A stretch of 64,000 nucleotides of DNA from assembly GCF_011405515.1 (NCBI RefSeq), contig NZ_AP022671.1:3906001-3970000 (forward strand). The letters are read 5' to 3'. Below the pieces are notes generated by a model that saw nothing but the letters and a program-made list of their open reading frames with translations, was not told the origin of the DNA and ran no database searches. Each line of letters opens with the position of its first letter. The stretch's first letter is position 1. A program made the translations under genes and the position numbers. Source of the DNA: Nitrospira sp. KM1. Lineage in GTDB: Bacteria > Nitrospirota > Nitrospiria > Nitrospirales > Nitrospiraceae. Of this stretch, positions 55,453 to 64,000 are shown piece by piece.

Positions 55453-56607
55453 ATGGCGAATCAGAATAGAATTCTGCTGGCCATTTCCGGAACGGTGTTC
55501 CTCGCCATTGTGATCCTCGAAACCGTCGCCCCGGCGAATATCGTATGGGCCTATGCGTTTGTCTTGCCGATTCTTCTCGTCGCGACGATGCGCAGTCGTG
55601 CGCTTATGGTGTTCACCGTCCTTGCCTGCGTAGGCGCCACGTATTTGGGTCTCATGCAACCGACCAAACCCGGACGTTTTCAGGCAGCGGTCATCAATCG
55701 ATCGGTCGTGGCCGGTGTGTTGGTGGTCGTGGCGTATATCGGGATGACAAGGGAGGAACGGAAGGCACGAGAGGAGACTGCGAGGGTCGCTCTTGCCCAG
55801 CAGACGGAAAGTTTGCTTCGAGCGAATTCACTGTTGGTTGAAGCCAAGGATCAACTCAATCGGTCAGAGCGTCTCGCCGCTGTCGGCCAGCTCGTGGCCT
55901 CGGTCGCTCATGAAGTCGGCACCCCGTTGCACTCGATCGCCTGGCATGTCCAAGCTCTCGCGGAAGAGCCTCAGGCGACACCAGACATGAAAAAGCGAAT
56001 CACGATTATCGATGAGCAGCTGAATCGAGTGGTCCGGATCATCCAAGATTTATTGTCTTCGACGAGGCAAAGAAAGCCCGAGCCGTCATGGATGTCGGTT
56101 GAGCGCGTGATTAGTCCGGCAACCGCCCTCATGGAGCCAGCCTTTCATGCGAAGGGAGTGACTTTGCGGACGGATCTGGCGATCGGAGTTCCTTTGGTAT
56201 GGGCTGATGCGGAAAAGGTGCATCAGGTCCTCGTCAACCTGTTGACCAATGCGTTGGCCGCGACTGCCCAGTACGGATCGGTGACGGTTCGCGTCGGAGG
56301 TCGTTCGACGTCTCCCGACGAACTAGAAGCCGGACGTCGCTTCGCGTCTGACATGTCCCCTATGATGGTCACTGTTGCTGTGCGCGATACCGGCGTTGGA
56401 ATGCCAAAAGAAGATGTTCGAAAAGCGTTTCAACCATTTTTTACGACGAAAGAGGTTGGAAAGGGGACTGGGCTGGGATTGTTCCTGAGCCGAGAAACCG
56501 TGGCGGCGCATGGAGGCAGCCTCACGTTGGAAAGTGAAGCTGGTCACGGGACAACGGTGACCATTGCCTTATTGGGGAAAATGCCCCAGCCACCAGCCGT
56601 CTTGTAA
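55453..56607 (+). CDS. Membrane histidine kinase
   Basis: 384 residues from ATG 55453. Three hydrophobic segments at the N-terminus (about 7-24, 30-45, 51-67) and a fourth (85-97), with almost no periplasmic domain, so the signal is probably sensed in the membrane. A coiled linker of some 40 residues follows. Phosphoacceptor His153 in SVAHEVGTPLHSIAWHVQAL. ATP-binding boxes: N box NLLTNALAATAQY, G1 DTGVGMPKEDV, F box FQPFFTTKEVGKGTGLGLFL, G2 HGTTVTI. Paired with the sigma54-dependent regulator encoded next. Confidence 0.92.
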   Translation: MANQNRILLAISGTVFLAIVILETVAPANIVWAYAFVLPILLVATMRSRALMVFTVLACVGATYLGLMQPTKPGRFQAAVINRSVVAGVLVVVAYIGMTREERKAREETARVALAQQTESLLRANSLLVEAKDQLNRSERLAAVGQLVASVAHEVGTPLHSIAWHVQALAEEPQATPDMKKRITIIDEQLNRVVRIIQDLLSSTRQRKPEPSWMSVERVISPATALMEPAFHAKGVTLRTDLAIGVPLVWADAEKVHQVLVNLLTNALAATAQYGSVTVRVGGRSTSPDELEAGRRFASDMSPMMVTVAVRDTGVGMPKEDVRKAFQPFFTTKEVGKGTGLGLFLSRETVAAHGGSLTLESEAGHGTTVTIALLGKMPQPPAVL

Positions 56608-56693
56608 AAATCCGACGTCGCCTTGTCTCGTCTCCCGCTGTTATAACTAAACGTCAGATTGGAGACGCTCAACATCCCAATTGAGAGGAATTG

Positions 56694-58103
56694 ATGCAAG
56701 CTGCAACCATTCTTGTCGTGGACGATGATTCTGTGGCGCGTGAGTTGCTGGCCGAAGCGCTGAAAAAGGAAGGTTATGACGTCGAGGCTTTCTCAAGCGG
56801 GGAGGAGGCTATTGCACGCGGTAGGCAAGGCCGAGTCGACTTGGTGTTGACAGACATTCGCATGGGAGCGGTGGATGGCTTGGCAGTCTTGCGCGAATTC
56901 AAGCGGTTCAGCCCAGGCACGGAGATCGTGGTCCTGACAGCATTCGGCTCTCTCGAGGGAGCCATCGAAGCGATCAAACAGGGAGCCTATGATTACCTGG
57001 CCAAGCCGTTCAAGAAAGAGGAAATCAAGCTTGTCGTGCAGCGTAGTCTCGATCACTGCCGGCTTGTCCGTGAAAATGAACGGTTCCGGGAAGAATTGAA
57101 GGAGAAAGATGATTGGTCCCCGTTAGTCGGCAACAGTCCTCCTATGATGGAAGTATTTAAGCTTGTGGCACGGGTGTCCGAGAGCAAGAGTACGGTGTTG
57201 TTGCAGGGGGAAAGCGGAACGGGCAAGGAACTCATTGCTCGCGCGATTCATTCAAACAGCCCTCGCAGGGATAAGCCGTTCGTGCCTGTGAATTGCGGTG
57301 CGTTGCCGGATACGCTTCTCGAATCGGAAATGTTTGGTTACGAAAAAGGTGCGTTTACGGGAGCCGTAGGCAGCAAATTGGGATTGTTCACCGCGGCGAA
57401 CGGCGGGACGCTGTTCTTGGACGAAATTGGAGAATTGGGTCCTGCGGTTCAGGTCAAGTTGCTTCGTTTCATGCAGGATCACGAAGTACGGCGAGTCGGG
57501 GGGACGGGACTGATCAAGGTCGATGTCCGGATCATTGTGGCGACAAATCGCAACCTCGAACAACTGGTCAAGGAAGGAAAATTTAGGGACGATTTGTTCT
57601 ATCGGCTGAATGTCGTTCGCATTACACTTCCTTCGTTGGTTGATCGGAGCGAAGATATTCCCATGCTCGCTCAGCACTTTCTCTATAAATATGCCAACAG
57701 CGCGGCAAGACCGGTCCATGGATTCTTGCCAGAAACAATGGAACTGCTCTCACGATATCGATGGCCTGGAAATGTCCGCGAATTGGAGAATGCCATTGAG
57801 CGAGCGGTTTCACTCAGCCACGGTCCGCTGTTAACGCCTGAGGATCTGCCTTCCAGCATTCGTCAAACCCATAATGAAGTTGGCAGAAAAAGCGATGCAC
57901 CCGAATTGACGACGACGGAAGTCTGCCTCACTCTAGAAGAGGTTGAAAAGCGTCATTTAGTGCGTGTCCTCAAGGAGACAAAGGGCAATAAAGTCAAAGC
58001 CGCTAAAATTCTCGGCATCGATCGGAGAACCCTCTACCGGATGGCAGAACGATTCGGCGTTGATTTGGGAGACGAATTGGATGGTGGCGAGAGGGATGCG
58101 TAG
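56694..58103 (+). CDS. NtrC-family sigma54-dependent response regulator
   Basis: 469 residues from ATG 56694 with GAGAGGA upstream. Receiver domain 1-120, phosphorylated Asp54 in RVDLVLTDIRMG and Lys in YLAKPFKKEE. AAA+ domain about 145-380 with Walker A QGESGTGKELIARAIH, the sigma54-contact loop EKGAFTGAVGSK and Walker B GGTLFLDEIGEL. C-terminal Fis-type helix-turn-helix KVKAAKILGIDRRTLYRMAE. Complete and apparently functional; it activates sigma54 promoters when phosphorylated by the kinase at 55453. Targets are not visible in the window. Confidence 0.94.
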   Translation: MQAATILVVDDDSVARELLAEALKKEGYDVEAFSSGEEAIARGRQGRVDLVLTDIRMGAVDGLAVLREFKRFSPGTEIVVLTAFGSLEGAIEAIKQGAYDYLAKPFKKEEIKLVVQRSLDHCRLVRENERFREELKEKDDWSPLVGNSPPMMEVFKLVARVSESKSTVLLQGESGTGKELIARAIHSNSPRRDKPFVPVNCGALPDTLLESEMFGYEKGAFTGAVGSKLGLFTAANGGTLFLDEIGELGPAVQVKLLRFMQDHEVRRVGGTGLIKVDVRIIVATNRNLEQLVKEGKFRDDLFYRLNVVRITLPSLVDRSEDIPMLAQHFLYKYANSAARPVHGFLPETMELLSRYRWPGNVRELENAIERAVSLSHGPLLTPEDLPSSIRQTHNEVGRKSDAPELTTTEVCLTLEEVEKRHLVRVLKETKGNKVKAAKILGIDRRTLYRMAERFGVDLGDELDGGERDA

Positions 58104-58547
58104 TTACAAGATGCGCAGCGTGTTTTTGATCAGTCGAAGCTGGTGTTCTGCACTCTGAGGCAACGCGGTCGGTGCCGTATCCCAACGCGTTAGTATGCCG
58201 TCTTTGCCCTCGTAAAGGACGCTCATATACAAGTGCGAGGTCGTCTCATGGTCGGCCGTGACGGTCGCTTCGACACGACTTCTGACAGTCCCCAGCCGCC
58301 AGCGCAACAACCAGTCCCAGGGGCCGGCCATTTCCTCTCTATAGTCTGTGGTGAGCCGCTGTGCATCCTCACGCACTGTATATCCGCCTTCAGAGAGCAC
58401 CTCGATCACCGCCATCTTGACCTTGTCAGATGGTGCAGGCAGGACGACATCGATGACATCCGGTTCGTGAGGTATTGATTGACCGGCGCAGCCCGGGATG
58501 CCGACGGCAAGGATTAACAGTAACAGGTATAAGCGGGAGGCGGTCAC
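58104..58547 (-). CDS. Small lipoprotein
   Basis: 147 residues from GTG 58545-58547, overlapping the stop of the RAM-domain gene (GTGA). Signal peptide with lipobox AVGIPGC, lipidated at Cys 20. The mature part (VIDVVLPAPSDKVKMAVIEV, LSEGGYTVREDAQRLTTDYR, WRLGTVRSRVEATVTADHET) has the alternating pattern of a small alpha/beta fold as in BamC/DUF3576-like lipoproteins; no exact family is recognised. Last gene of a three-gene minus-strand operon. Confidence 0.75.
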   Translation of the reverse strand: MTASRLYLLLLILAVGIPGCAGQSIPHEPDVIDVVLPAPSDKVKMAVIEVLSEGGYTVREDAQRLTTDYREEMAGPWDWLLRWRLGTVRSRVEATVTADHETTSHLYMSVLYEGKDGILTRWDTAPTALPQSAEHQLRLIKNTLRIL

Positions 58548-58798
58548 CTAATTTTGGCTTCCTTTAAGCGATAGACAAGATGGGTGTCGGTCTGTGTGAC
58601 GCCTTCAATTGCATGAATGCGGCTGAGAACGAGTTGTGTCAGCGCATCCTGGTCGGAAACTTCCACGACGGTGATGATGTCCGGCTTCCCCCAACAAGGA
58701 TCCACGGTCTTAATCTGTTTGATTTCCCGCAGGGAGCGAACCACCGCACTCGTTTGGCCCGGTAACACGTGAATCAGAACGTAGGCACGGTCTGCCAT
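58544..58798 (-). CDS. RAM (Lrp/AsnC ligand-binding) domain protein
   Basis: 84 residues from ATG 58796-58798, with GGTGGAG upstream. A longer version starting at ATG 58970-58972, overlapping the upstream stop, is possible (142 residues). The sequence AYVLIHVLPGQTSAVVRSLR, then IKTVDPCWGKPDIITVVEVS and HAIEGVTQTDTHLVY is a stand-alone RAM domain. It lacks the DNA-binding half of Lrp proteins. Such domains bind amino acids or other small ligands and form oligomers. Its partner here is unknown. Confidence 0.82.
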   Translation of the reverse strand: MADRAYVLIHVLPGQTSAVVRSLREIKQIKTVDPCWGKPDIITVVEVSDQDALTQLVLSRIHAIEGVTQTDTHLVYRLKEAKIR

Positions 58799-58968
58799 GA
58801 CTACTCCACCGTCCACCGGCGCGTGAATCGTGCAGGGCACCGCCGGAATGGCAGGCGCACCGTCAACGTAACGGATGCCCGGCGCACCTGTCAATGTTGC
58901 ACCGGCAGCCACGGCTTTCGATACCGGTTGTAGCGCGGCGCTGGATTTTCCTCGTTTCATGGGCAGCC

Positions 58969-60333
58969 TCATTTAGGTGCAATGAACACATCGACTGTCA
59001 ATTGATCAGTGATCCGCATCACGTCGGTTTCCAGTCCACGGGGATTTCCGATGCGGCCTTCCGGATCATAGACGAAGCATAAGAGAGTGGCCTTCTGCTT
59101 GATCGTGTGGCAATACTCGACATCGGCACGAAGCTGGCCCGCCAAATCCTTGCTGGACAGCCCGGTCCTCGTCTTCTTGACGATCAAAACGAGTTGACCA
59201 TCGTCCAGAAGGAACATGACTCGATGCGCTCCGTTTGCATAGGAAGGCGTCCACTCTTCGGTATCGATGTCATCAAAGTGCAGGCGTAACAATGCATGCA
59301 TCAAGTCCTGAACGTCGAACTCATCCTCAACGTCGAGTGTTGCACGATACTCCCCTCGAAGACGCAATTGACGCGCAACCATGTGAAATCTCTTACAGAG
59401 GGATTTCACTTGTTGAAGAGAGTCGATGGTGGAGACAGTGGGAGACAGTAGTCGTGACATATTTGCCGCCTCGAAGGATGGTATGGTCTCAGATGTTTGC
59501 CTAGCCGGCTTGATTGGAATAGACATGGATAAATCCGGAGCGTCTGTGGCGACGGTGTTTTGGTTGGGCGATGCATGAGAGATATCGGTCTTAGGCGTTG
59601 AGCTTGCTGATGAAGCAGAATGCTCAACCGGTGCAATCGAAGTAATGGTTTTGTTCTCAGAATCCAATAGGGCTGGCGCAGCAGGTGTCGTAACCCTTTC
59701 AGCCGCCATACCAGGCATTGATGTGTGTAATGGTGAGGGAGCGGTTGGGTCGCTCGTAGGCGGGATAGGAGGAGATGGAGGTGAAACCGAGGAGGGGGAA
59801 ACGGAAGTCAAGTCAAGGTTCGTTGTTAGTGCCACTGACATGGTGATGGGAGGAGGCTGGGGAGGGGGTGCGGCTGTGATCGTGACATGGGCAGTAGGAG
59901 GCGATAATGGAGCTGACGGCGGAACGAGGGCCATCTTCGGTTTCGACAGGGGGGAGGAGGGTAGATGATGTACAGACGGTTCCGAGTCGGGAGATGGTGA
60001 CTTGAGTCCTTGAATTTCTAATTTTCTATCTTCTAGAGACGTAATGAGCCCCCGCACTAGGGAGATGCTTTTCTTAGTGTCTGCGGGAGTCTCCATGGAT
60101 AATTTATGTTGGCGGTATGTTTGATATTCAATGGACTTGTCACCAAAGATCTTTCGGATGCATTCCCGCAATTGCAACTCCGTCCTTGACCGTGCGCCTT
60201 CAAGATACGGAAAACCTTCTCGGCCCAAGTCCTCTATCTGGGAAAGAAAGCCTTGAAGTTTTTCAATTCCGAGGGCCAGATCCTCGAGAGCCGTGGGTTT
60301 TGCTTTTGATCGCTCGGGCTTCGCGCGTGCCAT
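58969..60333 (-). CDS. DpnII/MboI-fold nuclease-like protein with long Ser/Pro/Thr linker
   Basis: 454 residues, ATG 60331-60333. N-terminal domain 1-105 (LEDLALGIEKLQGFLSQIED ... LQLRECIRKIFGDKSIEYQT) of unknown function. A disordered Pro/Ser/Thr-rich linker spans about 110-300. The C-terminal domain 305-454 begins RFHMVARQLRLRGEYRATLD, matching the DpnII/MboI-type restriction-endonuclease fold. In relatives the core reads DFLL ... VIEVKKTR; here it is MFLLDDGQLVLIVKKTR, so the catalytic Asp and Glu positions hold Met and Ile and only the Lys remains. Possibly a binding or regulatory derivative. First gene of the operon with the RAM protein. Confidence 0.78.
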   Translation of the reverse strand: MARAKPERSKAKPTALEDLALGIEKLQGFLSQIEDLGREGFPYLEGARSRTELQLRECIRKIFGDKSIEYQTYRQHKLSMETPADTKKSISLVRGLITSLEDRKLEIQGLKSPSPDSEPSVHHLPSSPLSKPKMALVPPSAPLSPPTAHVTITAAPPPQPPPITMSVALTTNLDLTSVSPSSVSPPSPPIPPTSDPTAPSPLHTSMPGMAAERVTTPAAPALLDSENKTITSIAPVEHSASSASSTPKTDISHASPNQNTVATDAPDLSMSIPIKPARQTSETIPSFEAANMSRLLSPTVSTIDSLQQVKSLCKRFHMVARQLRLRGEYRATLDVEDEFDVQDLMHALLRLHFDDIDTEEWTPSYANGAHRVMFLLDDGQLVLIVKKTRTGLSSKDLAGQLRADVEYCHTIKQKATLLCFVYDPEGRIGNPRGLETDVMRITDQLTVDVFIAPK

Positions 60334-60514
60334 GTATGTGGCAAGAGTCTAGCCCACGGCTCATAACGTGACAAGAAAACAACGCAAATCTGGCTCAATG
60401 CAACCGACTCTGCTAATGACACGGAGAAAAGAGCCTAGTTGTCTCCTCCGAACTAGTTCGGACTTCTAGTTCCAGCACAAGTTTTATGGTCTCATCTTCT
60501 GAACGGCTGTCCAT

Positions 60515-60769
60515 TTACGCGGCTATATCGAAATCGCGATCTGCCTGATCAAGAAGCGACTCCACTTGTCTAGTCGAACTGGTGACGGCGGGGACAGTGG
60601 CAGAGGTTATAGCAACCTGTTGCTTTTGGCGATTCTGTTCGAGTACAGGATCGAGGACGTATCCACAGTTAATGCAACGCCAGCTTTGCGTCCACCATTC
60701 TCCACCGCTTTCGAGCAAATCTACGAAGTGATCCTGAGTCATGCAGCCCTGACAGCGACGACAATTCAT
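60515..60769 (-). CDS. Zinc-ribbon protein
   Basis: 84 residues from ATG 60767-60769 with GAGGGA upstream. Knuckles CRRCQGCMTQDHFVDL and WRCINCGYVLDPVL, with a hydrophilic tail (NRQKQQVAITSATVPA ... VESLLDQADRDFDIAA). A paralogue of the proteins at 42082 and 43082 with a longer C-terminus. The same DHFVDLLESGGEWW pattern is familiar from conserved small proteins of this kind of genome. Function unknown. Confidence 0.8.
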   Translation of the reverse strand: MNCRRCQGCMTQDHFVDLLESGGEWWTQSWRCINCGYVLDPVLEQNRQKQQVAITSATVPAVTSSTRQVESLLDQADRDFDIAA

Positions 60770-61211
60770 GGTGTTCCCTCCCTGACTTGTGAGTAATGAT
60801 GACATACCAAGACTAGCCGGGAAGGCATACTCGCGTTAGACCCAAACGAAGTACTTCGGAAGAGGGGGATGGATCCAACCTGAATTTGATGTGCGGGAAC
60901 GGGCACTCCCAAAATCCCTACCAGGCTGCTGTTTAATGAAGCAATTCAGACAAGAATTTGGATGAAGTTAGCGGTAACGTTGTAGCACAATCCTAGCACC
61001 GCGTAGGAGTTTCCAATGCCTCTAGGTTTTAAAAATCCTCGGATCTCACTTCCTAATGAACGCCGGCACGACCACCCCGTTAGTTACCGATGGACAGGAC
61101 CCTTCTAACCTCCTCTGTCAATTCTGACAGTTTTGGGAGACTGATTACTAAGTAAAATGGCATTGTCTCGGGACATTGGTTGTCAGATGGCTGTAGGCGG
61201 AGCCTATTCTC
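60770..61211. other. 442-bp gap without recognisable gene
   Basis: Nothing with domain similarity or a good ribosome site on either strand. No motif shared with the rest of the window. It should contain the divergent promoters for the zinc-ribbon gene and the oxidoreductase, but none stands out. Confidence 0.5.
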
Positions 61212-62132
61212 ATGAAAGCGATAGGGTTACACCACCTCGGTGGGTCGGAATCCCTGGTCTATGAGGAGACACCAAAACCGATTCCGAAGAACAACCAGGT
61301 GCTGGTCCAGGTCTGTGCTACGGCCATCACACCGACGGAGTTCGAATGGTACCCCACGTCTCATACCCCTGAAGGCGGGAAAAGGCCGTTCCCAATTATT
61401 TTGGGTCACGAATTCTCGGGCGTTCTCGATGCAGTCGGATCGGATTGTACTGATGTCCAAGTTGGCGAACACATCTATGGACTGAGCGATTGGTTCATAA
61501 ACGGTGCTCAGGCTGAATATTGTTTGACTGTGCCTGCCCACATTGCGCCGAAGCCAATCACTCTTGAGCATACTCAGGCCGCGGTCGTCCCGATCTCCGC
61601 TCTGACCGCCTGGCAGGCGCTCATAGATCGCGCACACCTTTCAGCAGGACAACGAGTGTTGATCCATGGCGCAGCCGGTGGTGTGGGAAGTTTTGCCGTG
61701 CAGTTGGCTCGGCGTCAGAACGCACACGTCATCGCCACGGCCTCACCGGCGAACATAGACTTTCTTGAAGCTCTCGGTGCCGATGAAGTCATCAATTACC
61801 AGATCACGCCATTTGAACCGCCGTTAGGGACGTGGATGTGGTGTTTGATACGGTCGGAAGCGATATGAGAGATCGTTCCTGGGAGGTGCTTAAAAAGGGT
61901 GGTCGGTTGGTGACCATCGCAGCAGACGCCGAAGGATCGAAGGAACAGCGGGTGCGTGATGCGTATATCATCGTCGAGCCAAACCGGAGCCAGTTGATGA
62001 CCGTTTCGCAGCTGATTGATAGCGGCATTATCCGACCCATTGTAGATGCCGTTTTCTCGATGGAAAACTTTAGGGAAGCCTACAAACACAAAACCTGTGC
62101 GCGGCAAGAATGTATTTCGTATCGCTGAGTAG
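61212..62132 (+). pseudogene. Zinc-type alcohol dehydrogenase/quinone oxidoreductase, frameshifted
   Basis: Starts at ATG 61212 with MKAIGLHHLGGSESLVYEET, GHEFSGVLDAVGSDCTDVQV and the NADPH-binding motif GAAGGVGSFAVQLAR. After FEPPL (about 61825) the frame changes: DVVFDTVGSDMRDRSWEVLK continues one frame over. Near 62093 a second shift is needed to reach PVRGKNVFRIAE and the TAG at 62130. Corrected, the protein would be about 306 residues, a normal length for the medium-chain dehydrogenase family. Inactive unless the shifts are sequence errors. Confidence 0.8.
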
Positions 62133-62169
62133 AAACTGACGCACAGATTTACCGGAAAGGAACACGTCA

Positions 62170-62615
62170 ATGATGACGATCTCATCGTGTGGCTGCACAG
62201 TCGCAAGACAGACTCTGTACTGGACAGTACTGGTCGGCATGACTCTGGTACTGAGACAGGTAGCGTTGGCAGAAGACGCCGTGTCGGAGCTGCTGAAGCG
62301 GCAGTTGGCTGACATGAGCGGCAAAGAGGGTACCCTCATAACCGTGACTATGCCCCAGGCGCTGCATCCGACTCACACGTTCATCCGGGGTCGGTGTTCG
62401 CCTACGTCTTAGAGGGAGCCGTAGTCTCGCAATTAGAGGGAGAGAAGCCGGTGATCTATTCAAAAGGTCAGAGTTGGTATGAATCTCCTAAAAAACCGCA
62501 CGTCGTGTCCAAGAATGTAAGTAATACTGCACCGGCAAGGCTCTTGGTGTTTCTGCTTTCGCAGGAGGGCGAGGCGCTGGTACTGCCGATGAAATCCCCA
62601 GACAGTACAAAGTGA
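62170..62615 (+). pseudogene. Cupin-domain secreted protein, frameshifted
   Basis: First frame: signal-like start (TLYWTVLVGMTLVLRQVALA) and LLKRQLADMSGKEGTLITVT. After ATGCCCC near 62354 the reading moves to the frame PGAASDSHVHPGSVFAYVLE, continuing GQSWYESPKKPHVVSKNVSN and LLVFLLSQEGEALVLP. The cupin metal site (HVHPG ... E ... H) is complete in the corrected product of about 148 residues. A single missing C in a C-run explains the break. Confidence 0.75.
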
Positions 62616-62703
62616 TGCTCCTGGAAAGATTCTTCGCAGGCAGTAACACGGCCTCTGCAGCAGGGTTTGCAACTCATGTGCAATCCATCAAGGAGGACGA
62701 ACT

Positions 62704-63126
62704 ATGAAACGGACTGCTTTGTTGCTGTTCGCAGTTGCGATGGTTTTTGATGTTGCCCCCGTCCAGGCCGAAACTTCTACGCCAGCTAATGAACCTCCAC
62801 CCAAACTGATTGTGGGGTCGCCAGCTCCTGACCTCTTGGCTCAGGGCGTCGTGTGGATTGAATGGCACGCTGAGAACGTGAACATCGTGCCTGTATTTGG
62901 CAAGGAAGCCCTCGACGTATCTCCTCGAGTGGGCCATCTGCATGTACACGTGGACGACCTGCCGTGGCTGTGGGCGGACATGAGTACGAACCCGATCGAC
63001 GTGGCCCTACTGCCGCCCGGCCAGCACAAGATCAGAATCGAATTGGTTAACGCCATCCATCGACCCGTTCCCGGTCAGTCCAAGACAGTGACTTTCACCA
63101 TCCCTGAGGGAGCGTCTCCTCACTGA
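62704..63126 (+). CDS. Secreted DUF6130-type protein
   Basis: 140 residues from ATG 62704, with AAGGAGG nine bases upstream. Signal peptide MKRTALLLFAVAMVFDVAPV...AE. The mature part IVPVFGKEALDVSPRVGHLH and VHVDDLPWLWADMSTNPIDV, then LLPPGQHKIRIELVNAIHRP, is a complete DUF6130 domain with an immunoglobulin-like strand pattern. Periplasmic, function unknown. It is the only intact gene in the 61.2-63.4 kb stretch. Confidence 0.82.
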   Translation: MKRTALLLFAVAMVFDVAPVQAETSTPANEPPPKLIVGSPAPDLLAQGVVWIEWHAENVNIVPVFGKEALDVSPRVGHLHVHVDDLPWLWADMSTNPIDVALLPPGQHKIRIELVNAIHRPVPGQSKTVTFTIPEGASPH

Positions 63127-63186
63127 AGGTCGCGGAGGTTGGGACAAGGAGGATCTGAGGAGCGTCAGCACATATGTGGAAGGTTC

Positions 63187-63400
63187 ATGGTCGATAACGG
63201 ACCGATACTTGTAACCGGGGCAGCCGGTCAGCTCGGAGCCGTCGGCCGAAACGGTGACCAAGCTACTTCTCAACCGAGGTCTTCGGGTTCGCGCCATGGT
63301 CCGCCGTCAGGGACGACCGGGCTGCGGTCTTGCGAGTTGCTGGTGCCGAGGTGGCGGTTGGCGACCTACTCGAACCGGATGACGTCTATCGCACCGTAAC
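63187..63400 (+). pseudogene. NAD(P)-binding (NmrA/SDR-like) protein, decayed fragment
   Basis: MVDNGPILVTGAAGQLGAVG carries the GxxGxxG dinucleotide motif. A shift then moves reading to TVTKLLLNRGLRVRAMVRRQ and a second to AVLRVAGAEVAVGDLLEPDD. The blocks together are the first third of an NmrA-like protein. Nothing of the remaining 200 residues follows, so the gene is truncated as well as frameshifted. Confidence 0.72.
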
Positions 63401-63563
63401 TCGGCGGCGTGCAGCGAGTGACTGGCCGGCCGGCAACGAGCATCCGGGAATTTGTCTCACTTTATCCAGAGCAATTTGACGATCGTAAAGCTTGAAAGTG
63501 AGCCCCGGGAAAAATGAAACGTGATCGGATATGGAAAGCGCATGTGAGCGGGATCATTCTCTA

Positions 63564-63833
63564 ATGAAAACACGATTGCATCATTGTTTGGGTGCGCAAG
63601 ATGAACAGCAAAAGACTTCGCCTATTGCCTGCGTCTTTATTGAGGCAATCCAAAAAGCAGATTACAGGGCGGTAGAGTACGGTTGCCTTGGTGTCCTTAC
63701 TATCAAGTGGGTTAGCCAAGGGTTCTCAAACAAAGGAGAGGTGAGTTCAACAAGTCACGGCAACACCATTTGGTCGGCTGTTTATGCTGGCCCCTATCAA
63801 TATTTACGCGTGTCGGAGGCTTTTCTGGAGTGA
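63564..63833 (+). CDS. Hypothetical protein
   Basis: 89 residues from ATG 63564 (a longer frame begins at 63531). It reads MKTRLHHCLGAQDEQQKTSP ... FIEAIQKADYRAVEYGCLGV. No recognised domain and only a weak ribosome site, but the frame has no competitor. The remaining bases to 64000 show no identifiable gene start. Confidence 0.35.
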   Translation: MKTRLHHCLGAQDEQQKTSPIACVFIEAIQKADYRAVEYGCLGVLTIKWVSQGFSNKGEVSSTSHGNTIWSAVYAGPYQYLRVSEAFLE

Positions 63834-64000
63834 ACCCTTCTCTGTTAACTCTTCATCAAGTTTTGGCGAGAAGCATTGACGAACGCCTGCGTGTCTTCTA
63901 TCGTCCCTGGCATTGTTCGACGTAGATCACTTTCCTTCGGGTGTCTATCTGAAGCAGCGGGCGAGTCCGGTGGGAGGGATGGGCACTCTTCAGATGAGCG

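Noticed and set aside
59645-59968. Plus-strand open frame opposite the low-complexity linker of the DpnII-like protein
   Set aside because: The Gly/Val/Glu-rich product is the complement of the Ser/Pro/Thr-rich linker and has no start signals.
1-64000. CRISPR arrays, tRNA and rRNA genes
   Set aside because: I looked for regularly spaced repeats, cloverleaf-like sequences with TTCGANTC arms and conserved rRNA stretches, and found none.

Overview
The window (about 56-58% GC by eye) is bacterial chromosome from a Gram-negative organism whose outer membrane carries many TonB-dependent siderophore receptors. Gene families and paralogue style (FecI-FecR-receptor cassettes, small zinc-ribbon proteins, a DUF6130 protein, a DpnII/MboI-fold protein) best fit a Nitrospira-like member of the Nitrospirota. 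That assignment is inference; no rRNA or other marker gene lies in the window.

From 1 to 48 kb the dominant feature is a same-strand tandem array of seven complete cell-surface-signalling cassettes. Each has an ECF sigma factor (FecI type), a FecR-type membrane regulator and a TonB-dependent receptor with an N-terminal STN signalling domain. The sigma genes are at 5477, 11596, 18532, 22905, 28926, 36333 and 43758. A truncated receptor (2-925), a receptor pseudogene (1361-1986) and two deletion scars mark further lost cassettes. Two cassettes are preceded by an inner-membrane trio (DUF3649, PepSY-TM, DUF3325; 3.0-5.3 and 34.0-36.2 kb) likely to reduce or process imported ferric chelates. Six of the seven sigma genes share an upstream motif, CYGGAAA-N3-AACATTCC, with a -10 element 18-20 nt downstream. 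This motif is the clearest unexplained regulatory signal in the window.

Toxin-antitoxin modules and their remnants (RelE-like, BrnT-like, HigBA, Doc/AbrB, RelE/Phd and a DUF2283 pair), a decayed REP-associated transposase and short dispersed repeats fill the junctions between cassettes.

At 41-43.6 kb is an iron/zinc-responsive island. A ZIP metal transporter lies behind a Zur-like palindrome. Next comes a sigma70-type promoter overlapped by a 16/21 match to the Fur box, with an intrinsic terminator about 80 nt beyond the predicted start and no convincing ORF between: a candidate Fur-repressed small RNA or leader. Six very small genes follow, including zinc-ribbon proteins and a cysteine-less peroxiredoxin-like protein.

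From 48.2 kb the content changes: an RND efflux pump (adaptor plus transporter), a 4-alpha-glucanotransferase, and a histidine kinase with an NtrC-type regulator. A minus-strand operon follows (DpnII/MboI-like protein with altered active site, RAM-domain protein, lipoprotein), then a zinc-ribbon gene. The last part (61.2-63.4 kb) holds three frameshifted genes around an intact DUF6130 gene.
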